From NCBI RefSeq assembly GCF_023195925.1, contig NZ_JALPRE010000001.1:372001-436000 (forward strand): DNA of 64,000 bases, read 5' to 3'. Shown here one piece after another: positions 1 through 9,496 of this stretch. This DNA is from Aquimarina acroporae (lineage in GTDB: Bacteria; Bacteroidota; Bacteroidia; Flavobacteriales; Flavobacteriaceae). How positions within the stretch are numbered: position 1 is the stretch's first letter; each line of letters opens with the position of its first letter. The notes beneath the pieces were generated by a model, which made no database searches, was not told the origin of the DNA, and saw only the letters and a program-made list of their open reading frames with translations. The translations under genes were made by a program, and so were the position numbers.

Positions 1-128
1 TGTTGAATAGCCTCTAGATCCAATTCAACTCCAGAAGGGCAACCATCAATGATTCCTCCTATAGCTACACCATGAGATTCTCCAAAAGTGGTAAGTTTAA
101 AAAGGTTTCCGAATGTATTTCCTGCCAT
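1..128 (-). CDS. aroC: Chorismate synthase, N-terminal fragment (cut by window edge)
   Basis: The first 42 codons read on the minus strand from an ATG at 128. They begin [20 protein letters not shown] and continue with [18 protein letters not shown], which is the conserved start of chorismate synthase, including the GESHG motif that helps bind FMN and substrate. The enzyme converts 5-enolpyruvylshikimate-3-phosphate to chorismate, the last shared step of aromatic amino-acid synthesis. The rest of the gene lies to the left of the window. A TACATTTG -7-like box lies 18 bases upstream of the start. Confidence 0.93.
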   Translation of the reverse strand, partial: MAGNTFGNLFKLTTFGESHGVAIGGIIDGCPSGVELDLEAIQ

Positions 129-145
129 ACACTTAAAATTTTCAA

Positions 146-153
146 CAAATGTA
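146..153 (-). promoter_or_regulatory. Putative -7 box of aroC
   Basis: On the minus strand the octamer reads TACATTTG, matching the Bacteroidota -7 consensus TAnnTTTG, and it sits 18 bases before the aroC ATG. I see no clear TTG -33 element at the usual distance, so this rests on the -7 match and its position. Confidence 0.4.
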
Positions 154-345
154 ATTGTTAATCTCTAAAAACGTACTAGTAATATGACATAAAAAAGACA
201 ATTTATTCATAGAAAATTGAATCAATACAAAATATCAAAGTGTTTTTTTTACACAAACATAATTTTTGAAGATCTGTCAATAAATTTTTCACTTTTTTCT
301 TCTGTTAAAAATCACTCCTGACATATGGTTGTCATACTCCTAATT

Positions 346-353
346 TAATTTTG
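346..353 (+). promoter_or_regulatory. Putative -7 box of alkC-like gene
   Basis: TAATTTTG matches TAnnTTTG and lies 22 bases before the ATG at 376. A TTG at 329-331 is only 14 bases upstream, closer than the usual spacing, so the -33 half is weak. Confidence 0.35.
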
Positions 354-375
354 AAATAAAATAAAAAACCACCTC

Positions 376-1479
376 ATGCCAGAACCATTAAAAAATGTAT
401 ATAACGCTTCTTTCTTTGAAAGTTTTACGAAGCATTTAAGAGCTGTATATCCCTCTTTAAATTCTTCTCAATTTATAGCAGACATATATGCCAATACATG
501 GAATGACAAAGAGCTAAAAGAACGAATGTACCATATCGCTCAAATACTATATATCCATTTACCTAAAGATTATCAAACTGCTACAGGTATTCTGGTAAAA
601 CTGGCTAACCGACTTAAACACTCAGAAGAAAGCATGTCTTTTGAATATATGTTTCTACCCGATTATATTGAAAAGAATGGATTGGATCAGTACGAAATCT
701 CAATCAAAGCCATGGAAGAGATTACAAAATTCACAAGTTGCGAATTTGCTGTTCGTCCGTTTCTTTTGAAATACCCAGACAAAATGCTTTCACAATTACT
801 GCAATGGTCTACACATCCTCATCTTATGGTTCGTCGTCTTGCTTCTGAAGGCACAAGACCAAGATTGCCCTGGGCCATGGGTGTTCCGTATTTAAAAAAA
901 GATCCTAGTGTATTACTTCCTATTCTAGAAAACTTAAAGAAAGACAGCTCAGAAATTGTAAGAAGAAGTGTTGCAAATCATGTAAATGATATTTCCAAAG
1001 ATCATCCTAATATTGCAATAACACTTATTAAAAAATGGAAAGGAATATCTAAAGAAACCGACTGGCTTGTTCGTCATGCCAGCAGAACCCTTTTAAAAGA
1101 AGGAAATCTTGAAATAATGAAATTATTTGGTTTTGGTTCAATCAAAGCTATTAAATTATCAGATTTTCACATTCACACACCAAAGGTAAAAATCGGAAGT
1201 TCCTTAGATTTTGGTTTCAGCATAACCAACACGTCTCCAAAGGATATCAAAGTTAGGCTGGAGTATGGAATCTATTTTATGAAAGCCAATAAGAGTTTAT
1301 CTCGCAAAGTTTTTAAAATAAGTGAAAAAGTATATAATGGTAACTCTACTACAGAGATCCGGAGAAAACAACCTTTCAAAATAATAACCACTCGTAAACT
1401 GCACACTGGTCGCCATCAGGTATCTCTAATCATCAATGGGAAAGAGTTCGATAAACTCGATTTTGAGTTGATATCCTAG
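376..1479 (+). CDS. AlkC-type DNA alkylation repair glycosylase with C-terminal Ig-like domain
   Basis: A 367-residue protein. Residues about 1-255 are helical HEAT-like repeats of the AlkC/AlkD superfamily. The stretch RRLASEGTRPRLPWA (153-167) is typical of the AlkC branch, which excises N3-alkylated adenines without base flipping. Residues about 262-367 are rich in short beta strands with a SSLDFGFSITNTS-like Ig signature, matching the AlkC subset that carries an extra Ig-like DNA-contacting domain. The family fit is strong; the exact lesion spectrum cannot be read from sequence. It stands alone, with a -7-like box just upstream and the gluconate permease converging on it. Confidence 0.85.
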   Translation: MPEPLKNVYNASFFESFTKHLRAVYPSLNSSQFIADIYANTWNDKELKERMYHIAQILYIHLPKDYQTATGILVKLANRLKHSEESMSFEYMFLPDYIEKNGLDQYEISIKAMEEITKFTSCEFAVRPFLLKYPDKMLSQLLQWSTHPHLMVRRLASEGTRPRLPWAMGVPYLKKDPSVLLPILENLKKDSSEIVRRSVANHVNDISKDHPNIAITLIKKWKGISKETDWLVRHASRTLLKEGNLEIMKLFGFGSIKAIKLSDFHIHTPKVKIGSSLDFGFSITNTSPKDIKVRLEYGIYFMKANKSLSRKVFKISEKVYNGNSTTEIRRKQPFKIITTRKLHTGRHQVSLIINGKEFDKLDFELIS

Positions 1480-1495
1480 AAGATAAAATATCATT

Positions 1496-2839
1496 CTAGA
1501 AAACATACCACAATACCAACGAAGTAATTATTCCGATAAGAGCAATAAGTGTGGTCATCACAGTCCATGATCGAAATGTCTGTTTTTCAGTCAAACCCAA
1601 ATATTGACCCACTAACCAAAATCCACTATCGTTAACATGAGAAAGAATGGTTGAACCAGAGGCTATAGCAATTACCATTAATGCAATTTGAGGTGCTCCA
1701 AAATTTCCAGAAAGAATGACTGGGGACATTATTCCCGCACTTGCTATCATAGCAGTGGTTGCAGAACCTTGTAATACTCTTATCAAAGCAGCTATGATAA
1801 ACGCAAATAGTAAAGGGTGGATAGCAGCATCTTGTAAAGTTGAAGCCAATAATTCTCCTACTTTTGTATCTACCAATATTTGTTTAAAAGCACCTCCTGC
1901 ACCTGTTAATAGAATGATGGCTCCAGCGGGTTTAAACGACTTTGTAGACAGTTTTAAAAGATCATCTCGACTAACTCCTCTTTGAATCCCTAATACATAC
2001 CAAGCAATAAGATTAGCAATGATAAGTGCAGTAAAAGGATGTCCTAGCAAAGAAATAGTGTACACCAGTCCCTTTGGAAGTGTTAAATCACTAAACCATT
2101 TACCAAATAACACTGTTTTTACAACGATAAGAAAAATGGGTAGAGCAATAATTGCGAGAATTGTAATAGGGTTTGGAGGTTGACTAACCTCTCTTCCTTC
2201 CTCTACAATTTCGGGAATAGATACTTCTATTTTGTTTGCAATATATTTCGCAAACAATGGCCCGCCAATTATAGCCGAAGGAATACCAACGATAAATCCA
2301 AAAATAATCACCCAACCTAGATTTGCACCTAATATATCTGCTACAGCTATTGGTCCAGGAGTAGGCGGAATAAAACTATGCGTAATTGCTAATCCTGCCA
2401 ATAATGGAATAGCATATAGTAACAATGACTTACCAGTTCTTCTGGCAATAGCATATACCAAAGGAATCAAAATGATAAATGCAACATCAAAAAAAACCGG
2501 AATCGCTACAATAAAACCAGTAGCCATAAGTGCCCATGAAGCATTTTTTTCTCCGAATAATTTTAAAAGATAGGTAGCTAAACCATGGGCTCCGCCGGAA
2601 TTTTCTAATATTCCTCCAAAAAGAGCCCCCAGACCTATTACGGTGGCTACAAAACCAAGGGTATTTCCCATCCCCTTTTTAATACTATTAAATATAATAT
2701 CTGGAGATAATCCTACTAATACTCCAACCAAAATGCAAACAATTAATAGTGCAATAAATGCTTGCATTCTTAACTGTAGAATCATAAACAATAGAGCAGA
2801 GACCCCAATAACAACCGCAACGAGTAATTGATAATCCAT
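1496..2839 (-). CDS. gntP: GntP/GntT-family gluconate:H+ symporter
   Basis: A 447-residue polytopic membrane protein with roughly a dozen hydrophobic segments. Family marks include ILENSGGAHGLA near residue 80, GFIVAIPVFFDVAFIILIPL near 110 and HSFIPPTPGPIAVA near 155, all characteristic of GntP-type gluconate/organic-acid permeases. It starts three bases after the stop of the gluconokinase-6PGDH fusion, so both are almost certainly one transcript: import of gluconate, phosphorylation, then oxidative decarboxylation. Related GntP proteins carry other sugar acids, but the neighbour makes gluconate the best substrate. The symbol names the family rather than a proven orthologue. Confidence 0.88.
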   Translation of the reverse strand: MDYQLLVAVVIGVSALLFMILQLRMQAFIALLIVCILVGVLVGLSPDIIFNSIKKGMGNTLGFVATVIGLGALFGGILENSGGAHGLATYLLKLFGEKNASWALMATGFIVAIPVFFDVAFIILIPLVYAIARRTGKSLLLYAIPLLAGLAITHSFIPPTPGPIAVADILGANLGWVIIFGFIVGIPSAIIGGPLFAKYIANKIEVSIPEIVEEGREVSQPPNPITILAIIALPIFLIVVKTVLFGKWFSDLTLPKGLVYTISLLGHPFTALIIANLIAWYVLGIQRGVSRDDLLKLSTKSFKPAGAIILLTGAGGAFKQILVDTKVGELLASTLQDAAIHPLLFAFIIAALIRVLQGSATTAMIASAGIMSPVILSGNFGAPQIALMVIAIASGSTILSHVNDSGFWLVGQYLGLTEKQTFRSWTVMTTLIALIGIITSLVLWYVF

Positions 2840-2842
2840 AAA

Positions 2843-4753
2843 TTATAGTTTTTTCCAGTCTGTATGAAAATGTTCTCCAAACGCTTTATCATTTCTTTGA
2901 TACGTATGTGCACCAAAGTAATCACGTTGAGCCTGAATAATATTGGCCGACATTTGTGCAGAAGTATAGTTCAAAAAATAATTCGTAGAAGCAGATAATA
3001 TTGGTAGTGGGCATTTCATCTTTAGTGATTTAGATACCACGTTTACTAAAGCATCTAAGTCATTATTAAGAATCTGTACGATTTCTGAAAACATTAGTAA
3101 AGGTTTATCATTTCTATTTCCAAAAAGTGTCACTATTTTTTCCATTAGATCACTTCGTATGATGCATCCTTTGGTCCAGACTCTAGCTACTTCAGAAAAA
3201 TTAAGATTCCAGTTATAATCAGAAGATGCTTGTTTTAAAACATCGAATCCAATAGCATGATTGACGATACTGCCGAAATAAAATGCTTTTTCTAACTCTT
3301 CTAAAAAAAGATCATCGTTAATCGTATTTGAAGAAGTAATTTGATAGACTTTTGAAGCCTCTACACGTTCGTCTTTTTTTGCCGATAGGCATCTCGCCAT
3401 TACCGCTTCAGAAATAGTAGAAAGCGGTGTTCCTAATTCTAGAGCTGCCACCGTAGACCAGCCACCTGTACCTTTTTGACCAGCTTTATCTAACACCTTA
3501 TCGATCAAATACTGATCCCCTTCTTTTTTCAAAAGAATATTCGCGGTAATCTCTAAAAGATAGCTATCTTTTTGTTGTTTTCGCCATACATTAAAAATTT
3601 CTGAAATCTCATCGGGAGTCTTTCCAATGTAGTATCTCAACATATGGTAAATTTCTGCTATTAACTGCATTTCGGCATACTCAATACCATTATGGATCAT
3701 TTTGACAAAATGTCCAGATCCATTTGGGCCTATATAATTACAACAAGCATTTCCAGAATTATCTTTGGCAGCAATAGCTTCAAGAAATTCTTTACAATTT
3801 TGGTATCCTTCTTCAGTTCCTCCTGGCATGATTGAAGGACCTAATAAGGCCCCTTCCTCTCCTCCAGATACTCCTGCTCCAATAAAAGAAATTCCTTTAT
3901 CAGTTAATTGTTTCTCTCTTCGGATAGTGTCTTTAAAATGCGAATTTCCACCATCAATAATGCAATCGCCTTTTTCCAAAAGGGGTAACAACTCTTCAAT
4001 CACCAAATCAACCGCTTTTCCTGCATTAACCATAAGCAAAATTACTTTAGGCGTCTGAAGAGAGTTTACAAATAAGCTCATATCATCAAACCCTTTAGGT
4101 ACATATGAATTATTGGTAGCAAATTTTTTTGCAATATCTACTTCCTTTCCTTCTACATGTCTATTATAAACTGAGACAGAGAACTTTTTAGATAGCATAT
4201 TCTTCGCTAAACTTTTACCCATTACTCCTAAACCAACAACTCCAATTTGAGATTTTTGCATTTTTAGTTTTAATTCAATTTCATTAATAATATTAGATAT
4301 TCCTTGATCAATACCTATAGTGATTCCTCTTTCCCATGTTTCCAACGTTTCGAATTGAGAATCTAACAACTCTTTTGGAAAAAAATGTGCTTCTCTAGAG
4401 GTTAATCGATTAAAAATCAAATCATAGCTTCCTTCCAAAAAAATCCATTCTACGCCTCCGTACAACGAAGACTCCAATTTTTTCCTATAGACAACTTTTA
4501 ACGCAGAGCATGCCAATACTCCTCCTCCATCTTTACTCCATTGTTCTATATTCTTAGATAAATTCTGTAACCAAGGCTCTCTATCTTCATCATTAAGCGC
4601 CATTCCATTTGCCATTTTTTCAACATTGGATCTGGGATGAAAATCATCGGCATCATAAAAAGGGATCTCCAGTTTCTCAGATAGAGCTTTTCCAACGGTA
4701 GACTTTCCACTTCCTGAAACTCCAAATACTACATAAACTGGTTTTGAACTCAT
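2843..4753 (-). CDS. Gluconokinase / 6-phosphogluconate dehydrogenase fusion
   Basis: A 636-residue two-enzyme polypeptide. Residues 1-164 are a GntK-type gluconokinase: P-loop GVSGSGKST (11-19), DADDFHP (34-40), and the KMANG...DREPWL substrate region. Residues about 165-636 are a full-length 6PGDH: Rossmann GLGVMG (174-179), IIDGGNSHFKDT near 266-276, SGGEEGA (297-302), catalytic Lys351 and Asn355 in KMIHNGIEY, and the C-terminal AQRDYFGAHTYQRND tail. ATP phosphorylates gluconate and the product is oxidised and decarboxylated to ribulose 5-phosphate. The junction has a Met (165) exactly where a stand-alone Gnd would start, so internal translation is possible. There is no frameshift; the reading frame is continuous. 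Confidence 0.93.
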   Translation of the reverse strand: MSSKPVYVVFGVSGSGKSTVGKALSEKLEIPFYDADDFHPRSNVEKMANGMALNDEDREPWLQNLSKNIEQWSKDGGGVLACSALKVVYRKKLESSLYGGVEWIFLEGSYDLIFNRLTSREAHFFPKELLDSQFETLETWERGITIGIDQGISNIINEIELKLKMQKSQIGVVGLGVMGKSLAKNMLSKKFSVSVYNRHVEGKEVDIAKKFATNNSYVPKGFDDMSLFVNSLQTPKVILLMVNAGKAVDLVIEELLPLLEKGDCIIDGGNSHFKDTIRREKQLTDKGISFIGAGVSGGEEGALLGPSIMPGGTEEGYQNCKEFLEAIAAKDNSGNACCNYIGPNGSGHFVKMIHNGIEYAEMQLIAEIYHMLRYYIGKTPDEISEIFNVWRKQQKDSYLLEITANILLKKEGDQYLIDKVLDKAGQKGTGGWSTVAALELGTPLSTISEAVMARCLSAKKDERVEASKVYQITSSNTINDDLFLEELEKAFYFGSIVNHAIGFDVLKQASSDYNWNLNFSEVARVWTKGCIIRSDLMEKIVTLFGNRNDKPLLMFSEIVQILNNDLDALVNVVSKSLKMKCPLPILSASTNYFLNYTSAQMSANIIQAQRDYFGAHTYQRNDKAFGEHFHTDWKKL

Positions 4754-5015
4754 TTGCTATTCTAAAGTAGTGTATTATTCTTACTTATATATCCAATTAC
4801 TCTCTAATTAAGAGGTCTAGATACCAAGAATATAGACGTATTTCCTAAAATTAAATTGTATCTCGATAATGTTCAAAACTTTTTGATAATAATTTTTGCA
4901 TAATGTTTTGGTAATACTGAGTAAAAATCTTTAATCACACATAACAATCTGCTTATAATTAGTTAATTATACTTTAACTCGAGAATGTTTTATTTGCAGG
5001 AATAAGTCCTGTTTT

Positions 5016-5870
5016 ATGAAAAAACGTACTGTCGATCTTGTTGTTATTTCTGATGTGCATCTTGGCACTTATGGATGTCATGCCAAAGAACTTCTAAACT
5101 ATTTAAACAGTATTAAGCCCAAAACGCTTATTCTTAATGGAGATATTATTGATATTTGGCAATTTAGGAAACGTTACTTCCCCAAGCCGCATCTTAAGGT
5201 GATCAAGAAAATAATCTCCTTTGCATCCAAAGGCACCGAAGTTGTATACATCACAGGGAACCATGATGAGATGCTGCGCAAATTTAGTGATACCGAAATG
5301 GGTAATTTTAAATTGGTAGACAAATTGGTTTTGGAACTCGACGGAAAAAAAGCTTGGTTTTTTCATGGTGATATTTTTGACACCTCTATTCAAAATGCAA
5401 AATGGTTAGCCAAACTTGGCGGCTGGGGATATGATATGCTCATCTTATTGAATCAGTTTATTAATTGGTTTTTGGTAAAACTGGGTAAAGAAAAATTCTC
5501 ATTATCAAAAAAAATAAAGAACAGTGTAAAAAAAGCTGTAAAATACATTAATGACTTCGAAGATGTTGCAGCCGAACTCGCGGTAAAAAATAGCTATGAA
5601 TTTGTTGTTTGTGGACATATTCATCAACCACAAATGCGAGAATATAAAGATAAAAATGGTTCTTGTATCTATCTCAACTCCGGAGATTGGATCGAAAACC
5701 TTACATCTCTAGAATATCATGATGAGGAATGGAAATTAGTCTATTATCAACAAGAACAATATGAAACTGATAGCGAATCTAATGATGAATTAGAAAATAT
5801 AGAGCTAGATCTTAAAGGTTTACAACCTACTTTTTTTATAAACCCTTTGCTTGACAAAGAAATTCAATAA
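5016..5870 (+). CDS. LpxH-like metallophosphoesterase (UDP-2,3-diacylglucosamine hydrolase family)
   Basis: A 284-residue calcineurin-like phosphoesterase. All metal-binding blocks are present: SDVHLG (Asp13, His15), NGDIID (Asp43), GNHDE (82-85), HGDIFD (117-122) and CGHIHQP (His201, His203). This set and the IDIWQF context fit COG2908, which includes LpxH/YbbF, the lipid A enzyme that splits UDP-2,3-diacylglucosamine. The protein is longer than E. coli LpxH (about 240), with an acidic tail after residue 250. A short inverted repeat (CAGGA/TCCTG) sits just before the start. It is monocistronic and converges with the FAD/Fe-S gene. The lipid A role is inferred from family only. Confidence 0.75.
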   Translation: MKKRTVDLVVISDVHLGTYGCHAKELLNYLNSIKPKTLILNGDIIDIWQFRKRYFPKPHLKVIKKIISFASKGTEVVYITGNHDEMLRKFSDTEMGNFKLVDKLVLELDGKKAWFFHGDIFDTSIQNAKWLAKLGGWGYDMLILLNQFINWFLVKLGKEKFSLSKKIKNSVKKAVKYINDFEDVAAELAVKNSYEFVVCGHIHQPQMREYKDKNGSCIYLNSGDWIENLTSLEYHDEEWKLVYYQQEQYETDSESNDELENIELDLKGLQPTFFINPLLDKEIQ

Positions 5871-5937
5871 AAATTAAGCTAGCCTAAAACTATATATGAA
5901 GATTTTCTATATTCAACTACAACAATTTTAGCAAGTC

Positions 5938-8859
5938 TCAATTCAACGCTCTTCTTAATATCGAGATAGGATGCAACGATTTACGTTGTGTCCCATCTTG
6001 TATTTGATGTCGACAACTAGTACCCACTGCGGCAATAATAGTTTCTTTTGGAGTCTTTCTTATTGATGGAAACAATGTTTGTTCTCCTATTTTCATACTT
6101 ACCTCAAAATGCTCTTTTTCATACCCAAAAGAGCCTGCCATTCCACAACACCCTGAAGGAATTATGGTAACCTTAAAGTTTTCAGGTAAGTTTAATGCCG
6201 TAAATGTATGTTGAATCCCAGACAATGCTTTTTGATGGCAATGACCATGTAACTTAATTGTTTTATTTTCTTTGGTAAACTGTGCACTACTTATATTGCC
6301 CAATTTAATTTCAGAAGCCAAAAACTCATCTATCAAAAAAGTATGAGAGGCCAATAATTTAGCCTTTTCTTTATCGTCACATAATTTAAGATATTCGTCT
6401 CTAAAGGTCAAAATTGCAGACGGTTCTAATCCAATTAATGGTAGATCATTATTAACTAAGGGATTAAATACTTCAAGATTATGATTTGCAAGTTTCTTAG
6501 CTTGTTCTAATAATCCTTTTGAGATAAATGACCGGCCACTTTCTTTATGTTCTACTATCATTACCTCATAATTCAGCTGAGTTAACAATTCTATAGCCTC
6601 TATTCCTATCGATGCATCTAAATGATTTGTAAATTCATCGATAAAGAAATATACCGATTTTATAGGGTGTACTGGCTGTATTTTATCTAGATTCTTAATA
6701 CACCATTTTCTAAGTGAAATTTTACTTAGCTGCGGTAGTTGCCTCTCTTCGGCAATCCCTAAACTAGATTTTAATATTCCCGAAGTAATCCTGTTTTTGA
6801 AAAAAAAGTTAGTCAAACCTGTAGTCATTCTTCCTAACTCATTTAACCGATTATTGTAGGCAAAAAGCTTGGTTCTAAGCGAAATTCCATTTTCTTTTTG
6901 ATATTGATACTCGAATTCTGCTTTTAAGGCTGCTACATCTACATTTGAAGGGCATTCACTTGCACAGCCCTTACAACTTAAACATAAATTGAATACCTCT
7001 TTAAGCTCTGTACTATCAAACTTGTTTAATTTTTCATTGGTAGTTAAAAATTCTCTGAGAGCATTTGCTCTTCCTCTAGTAGTATCTTTTTCATTTTTTG
7101 TAGCTCTATAACTAGGGCACATGGTTCCACCTGCTTCTGAAGACTTACGACAGTCACCACTACCATTACATTTTTCGGCTGCTCTAAGAATCCCCAATGA
7201 ATCTGAAAAATCAAGTAAGGTTTGTATTTCTGGCTCTTCTCGATCTATTTCATAACGCAGATTTTGATCCATAGGATAGGCATCTACAATTTTACCCGGA
7301 TTCAAGATACCTTCGGGATCAAAAGTTTGTTTAACCCTTTTTATAATTTGATAATTTTCCTCTCCTATCATAAACGGAATATAACCAGCTCTAACGATAC
7401 CATCACCGTGCTCACCGCTCATAGAGCCTTTATATTTTTTGACCAGTGCAGCCACATCGTCGGTTATTTTCTTGAAAAGCTGCACATCTTCGCTTTTCTT
7501 AAGATCAAGAATTGGACGTAAATGCAATTCACCTGCTCCTGCATGAGCATAATATACCGCCTGTTGATTATAGGATTTCATAATCTGCGTAAATTCTGAA
7601 ATATAATCTCCCAAATCAGGAATGGCCACAGCTGTATCTTCAATACAAGCTACCGCCTTTTTATCGCCAACAATGTTTCCTAGTAATCCTAATCCTGCTT
7701 TACGTAGTTCTAAAGCTTGATTAATTTCTGATCCGCGTAATATAGAATTTGCATAGCTTAACCCTGAATCAATCAGCTCTTGCAACAAATCTTCCTGTAG
7801 TACTTTTAAATTCTCAATCGTATTACTACGTAACTCAAGCATTAAAATTGCTTCTGGATCATCTACAATAAAAAAGCGATTTTTTAACTGCTCTATATTG
7901 TTTTTGGTACAATCAAGAATAGTTTTATCCATCATTTCACAGGTAAATAACTTGTGATTCATAACAGGTACAACTGCTTTTAAACAATCATCTATTGTAC
8001 GAAAATGGGCTGCAATCATAACTGATTCCCTTGGAGGCAAATCATCTAATTGTACAGTAATACTTGTGGTAATTGCCAATGTTCCCTCACTACCCGATAA
8101 CAATTTACACATATTAAATGGTATCTGAGAATCTGAGAATACCTCTGAATGTATTAATTCATCTATGGCATATCCGGTATTACGCCTATGTATTTCTGCC
8201 TTAGGGAAGTTATTATGTATTTGTTGTTGAATTGCTTCAGGTGATAACTCATCATAGATATTTTTGTATACCTTACCTTCCAGTGTATCCAGCTTACATT
8301 TCTCCCTAAATTCCTTTTCAGAGATATCAGAAAAGACCGCTTCAGAACCATCTGCTAAAATAGTTTCAAGAGCCACAGTTTTATCTCGTGTAACACCATA
8401 TTGAATTGAAGTAGTACCACTACTATTATTTCCTACCATCCCTCCTATCATACATCTATTTGATGTAGATGTGTTAGGCCCAAAAAACAAGCCTAAAGGT
8501 TTCAAAACTCGATTTAAGTCATCACGAATAACACCAGGTTCTACCGTTGCGGTTTTATTTTTTTCATCGATTGAAATTATTTTAGTGAAGTGTTTAGACA
8601 CATCAACTACAATTCCATCTCCAACACATTGGCCTGCTAATGAAGTTCCTGCGGTCCTTGGAATTATACCTATTTTATGTCTTCGCGAAAAAGCAATAAT
8701 TTCTTTCAAATCTTCTTTAGACTTTGGAAACACTACTGCTAAAGGTATTTTTCTATATACCGAAGCATCGGTTGCATACAACGCCTTTGTAAGCTTATCA
8801 AAATAAAGTTCACCTTCCAAATTTGTCTGAAGTGAATCTAATATTTCTTTATTGATCAT
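5938..8859 (-). CDS. FAD-linked and Fe-S 2-hydroxyacid dehydrogenase, probable D-2-hydroxyglutarate dehydrogenase (YdiJ-like)
   Basis: A 973-residue three-module oxidoreductase. Residues about 35-270 are a PCMH-type FAD domain (PRTAGTSLAGQ, GGMVGNNSSGT, GSEGTLA). Residues 270-530 are the FAD-oxidase C domain with SGEHGDG (481-487). Residues 564-636 hold ferredoxin-like Cys clusters (C564, C570, C581; C626, C629, C632, C636). The C-terminal third has a CCG domain (HGHCHQ, SGCCGMAGSFG). This architecture is that of E. coli YdiJ and other respiratory D-2-hydroxyacid dehydrogenases. The start overlaps the Lrp regulator's stop by 11 bases, and a DUF1338 enzyme that would make D-2-hydroxyglutarate is divergent nearby. 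D-lactate or glycolate are alternative substrates. Confidence 0.85.
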   Translation of the reverse strand: MINKEILDSLQTNLEGELYFDKLTKALYATDASVYRKIPLAVVFPKSKEDLKEIIAFSRRHKIGIIPRTAGTSLAGQCVGDGIVVDVSKHFTKIISIDEKNKTATVEPGVIRDDLNRVLKPLGLFFGPNTSTSNRCMIGGMVGNNSSGTTSIQYGVTRDKTVALETILADGSEAVFSDISEKEFREKCKLDTLEGKVYKNIYDELSPEAIQQQIHNNFPKAEIHRRNTGYAIDELIHSEVFSDSQIPFNMCKLLSGSEGTLAITTSITVQLDDLPPRESVMIAAHFRTIDDCLKAVVPVMNHKLFTCEMMDKTILDCTKNNIEQLKNRFFIVDDPEAILMLELRSNTIENLKVLQEDLLQELIDSGLSYANSILRGSEINQALELRKAGLGLLGNIVGDKKAVACIEDTAVAIPDLGDYISEFTQIMKSYNQQAVYYAHAGAGELHLRPILDLKKSEDVQLFKKITDDVAALVKKYKGSMSGEHGDGIVRAGYIPFMIGEENYQIIKRVKQTFDPEGILNPGKIVDAYPMDQNLRYEIDREEPEIQTLLDFSDSLGILRAAEKCNGSGDCRKSSEAGGTMCPSYRATKNEKDTTRGRANALREFLTTNEKLNKFDSTELKEVFNLCLSCKGCASECPSNVDVAALKAEFEYQYQKENGISLRTKLFAYNNRLNELGRMTTGLTNFFFKNRITSGILKSSLGIAEERQLPQLSKISLRKWCIKNLDKIQPVHPIKSVYFFIDEFTNHLDASIGIEAIELLTQLNYEVMIVEHKESGRSFISKGLLEQAKKLANHNLEVFNPLVNNDLPLIGLEPSAILTFRDEYLKLCDDKEKAKLLASHTFLIDEFLASEIKLGNISSAQFTKENKTIKLHGHCHQKALSGIQHTFTALNLPENFKVTIIPSGCCGMAGSFGYEKEHFEVSMKIGEQTLFPSIRKTPKETIIAAVGTSCRHQIQDGTQRKSLHPISILRRALN

Positions 8860-9334
8860 AAATATCTTTCTTTACTAAAATATCTAGAGATACTGGTCTT
8901 TTAAAATTGGTATCAAAACAAATAAAACTATCTGTTCCCGCTACACCATCTATATGATGTACTTTTTCATAAAGTATTTTACGAAGGTGATGGTTATCAT
9001 AAGCAAAAATAAGGATGAAAATGGCATAGTTTCCTGAAACATAATTACATTCCAAAATTTCAGGTATTTGCTTAAGACCTTCAACTACTTGTTCGGCATA
9101 ACGAGCTTCTCTAAGACGAATTCCGACATATGATTTTGTTCTAAAACCAATTCGTTTTTCATTTACAACAAACTCTGCTTTTTGTATAACTCCTTGATCT
9201 CGCAATTTTCGAATACGTTGATGAACCAAAGAATTAGAAATCTTTAACTCCTCAGCTATTTGAGAGAAAGGTTTTCTCGCATCTTTACGAATCTGTAGCA
9301 AGATTTGCTGATCTATATAATCAAAATGATGCAT
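8849..9334 (-). CDS. Lrp/AsnC-family transcriptional regulator
   Basis: 161 residues from the ATG at 9334; a TTG three codons upstream is less likely. The N-terminal HTH is clear (DYIDQQILLQIRKDARKPFS, then ISNSLVHQRIRKLRDQGVI), followed by an RAM/AsnC effector-binding domain (YVGIRLREARYAEQ..., SGNYAIFILIFA). Lrp-type proteins sense amino acids or their keto acids. Its stop overlaps the start of the FAD/Fe-S dehydrogenase and it is divergent from the DUF1338 gene, so it most likely controls both, with a product of amino-acid (possibly lysine) catabolism as ligand. The ligand is inference. Confidence 0.9.
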   Translation of the reverse strand: MHHFDYIDQQILLQIRKDARKPFSQIAEELKISNSLVHQRIRKLRDQGVIQKAEFVVNEKRIGFRTKSYVGIRLREARYAEQVVEGLKQIPEILECNYVSGNYAIFILIFAYDNHHLRKILYEKVHHIDGVAGTDSFICFDTNFKRPVSLDILVKKDIYDQ

Positions 9335-9465
9335 AATAATCAAAAAATTAAATTATCACTTATCAAAAACCATATCACATTAAAGCAACATGATCAATTT
9401 GACATAAAAATAAAAATAACGTAGTTAATTTATCTGTAAAACCAAATAAACACAGTCAAAAATAA

Positions 9466-9473
9466 TAAATTTG
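9466..9473 (+). promoter_or_regulatory. Putative -7 box for the DUF1338/HglS-like gene
   Basis: TAAATTTG matches TAnnTTTG, 23 bases before the ATG at 9497. No good -33 TTG is visible. The 162-base divergent region (9335-9496) is where an Lrp operator would be expected, but I could not pick out a convincing repeat. Confidence 0.35.
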
Positions 9474-9496
9474 TATAAAAATAAACTCAAAACGCT

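Noticed and set aside
1474-1496. Dyad between alkC and gntP as a terminator
   Set aside because: The stem has a bulge, the loop is short and there is no T tract on either side.
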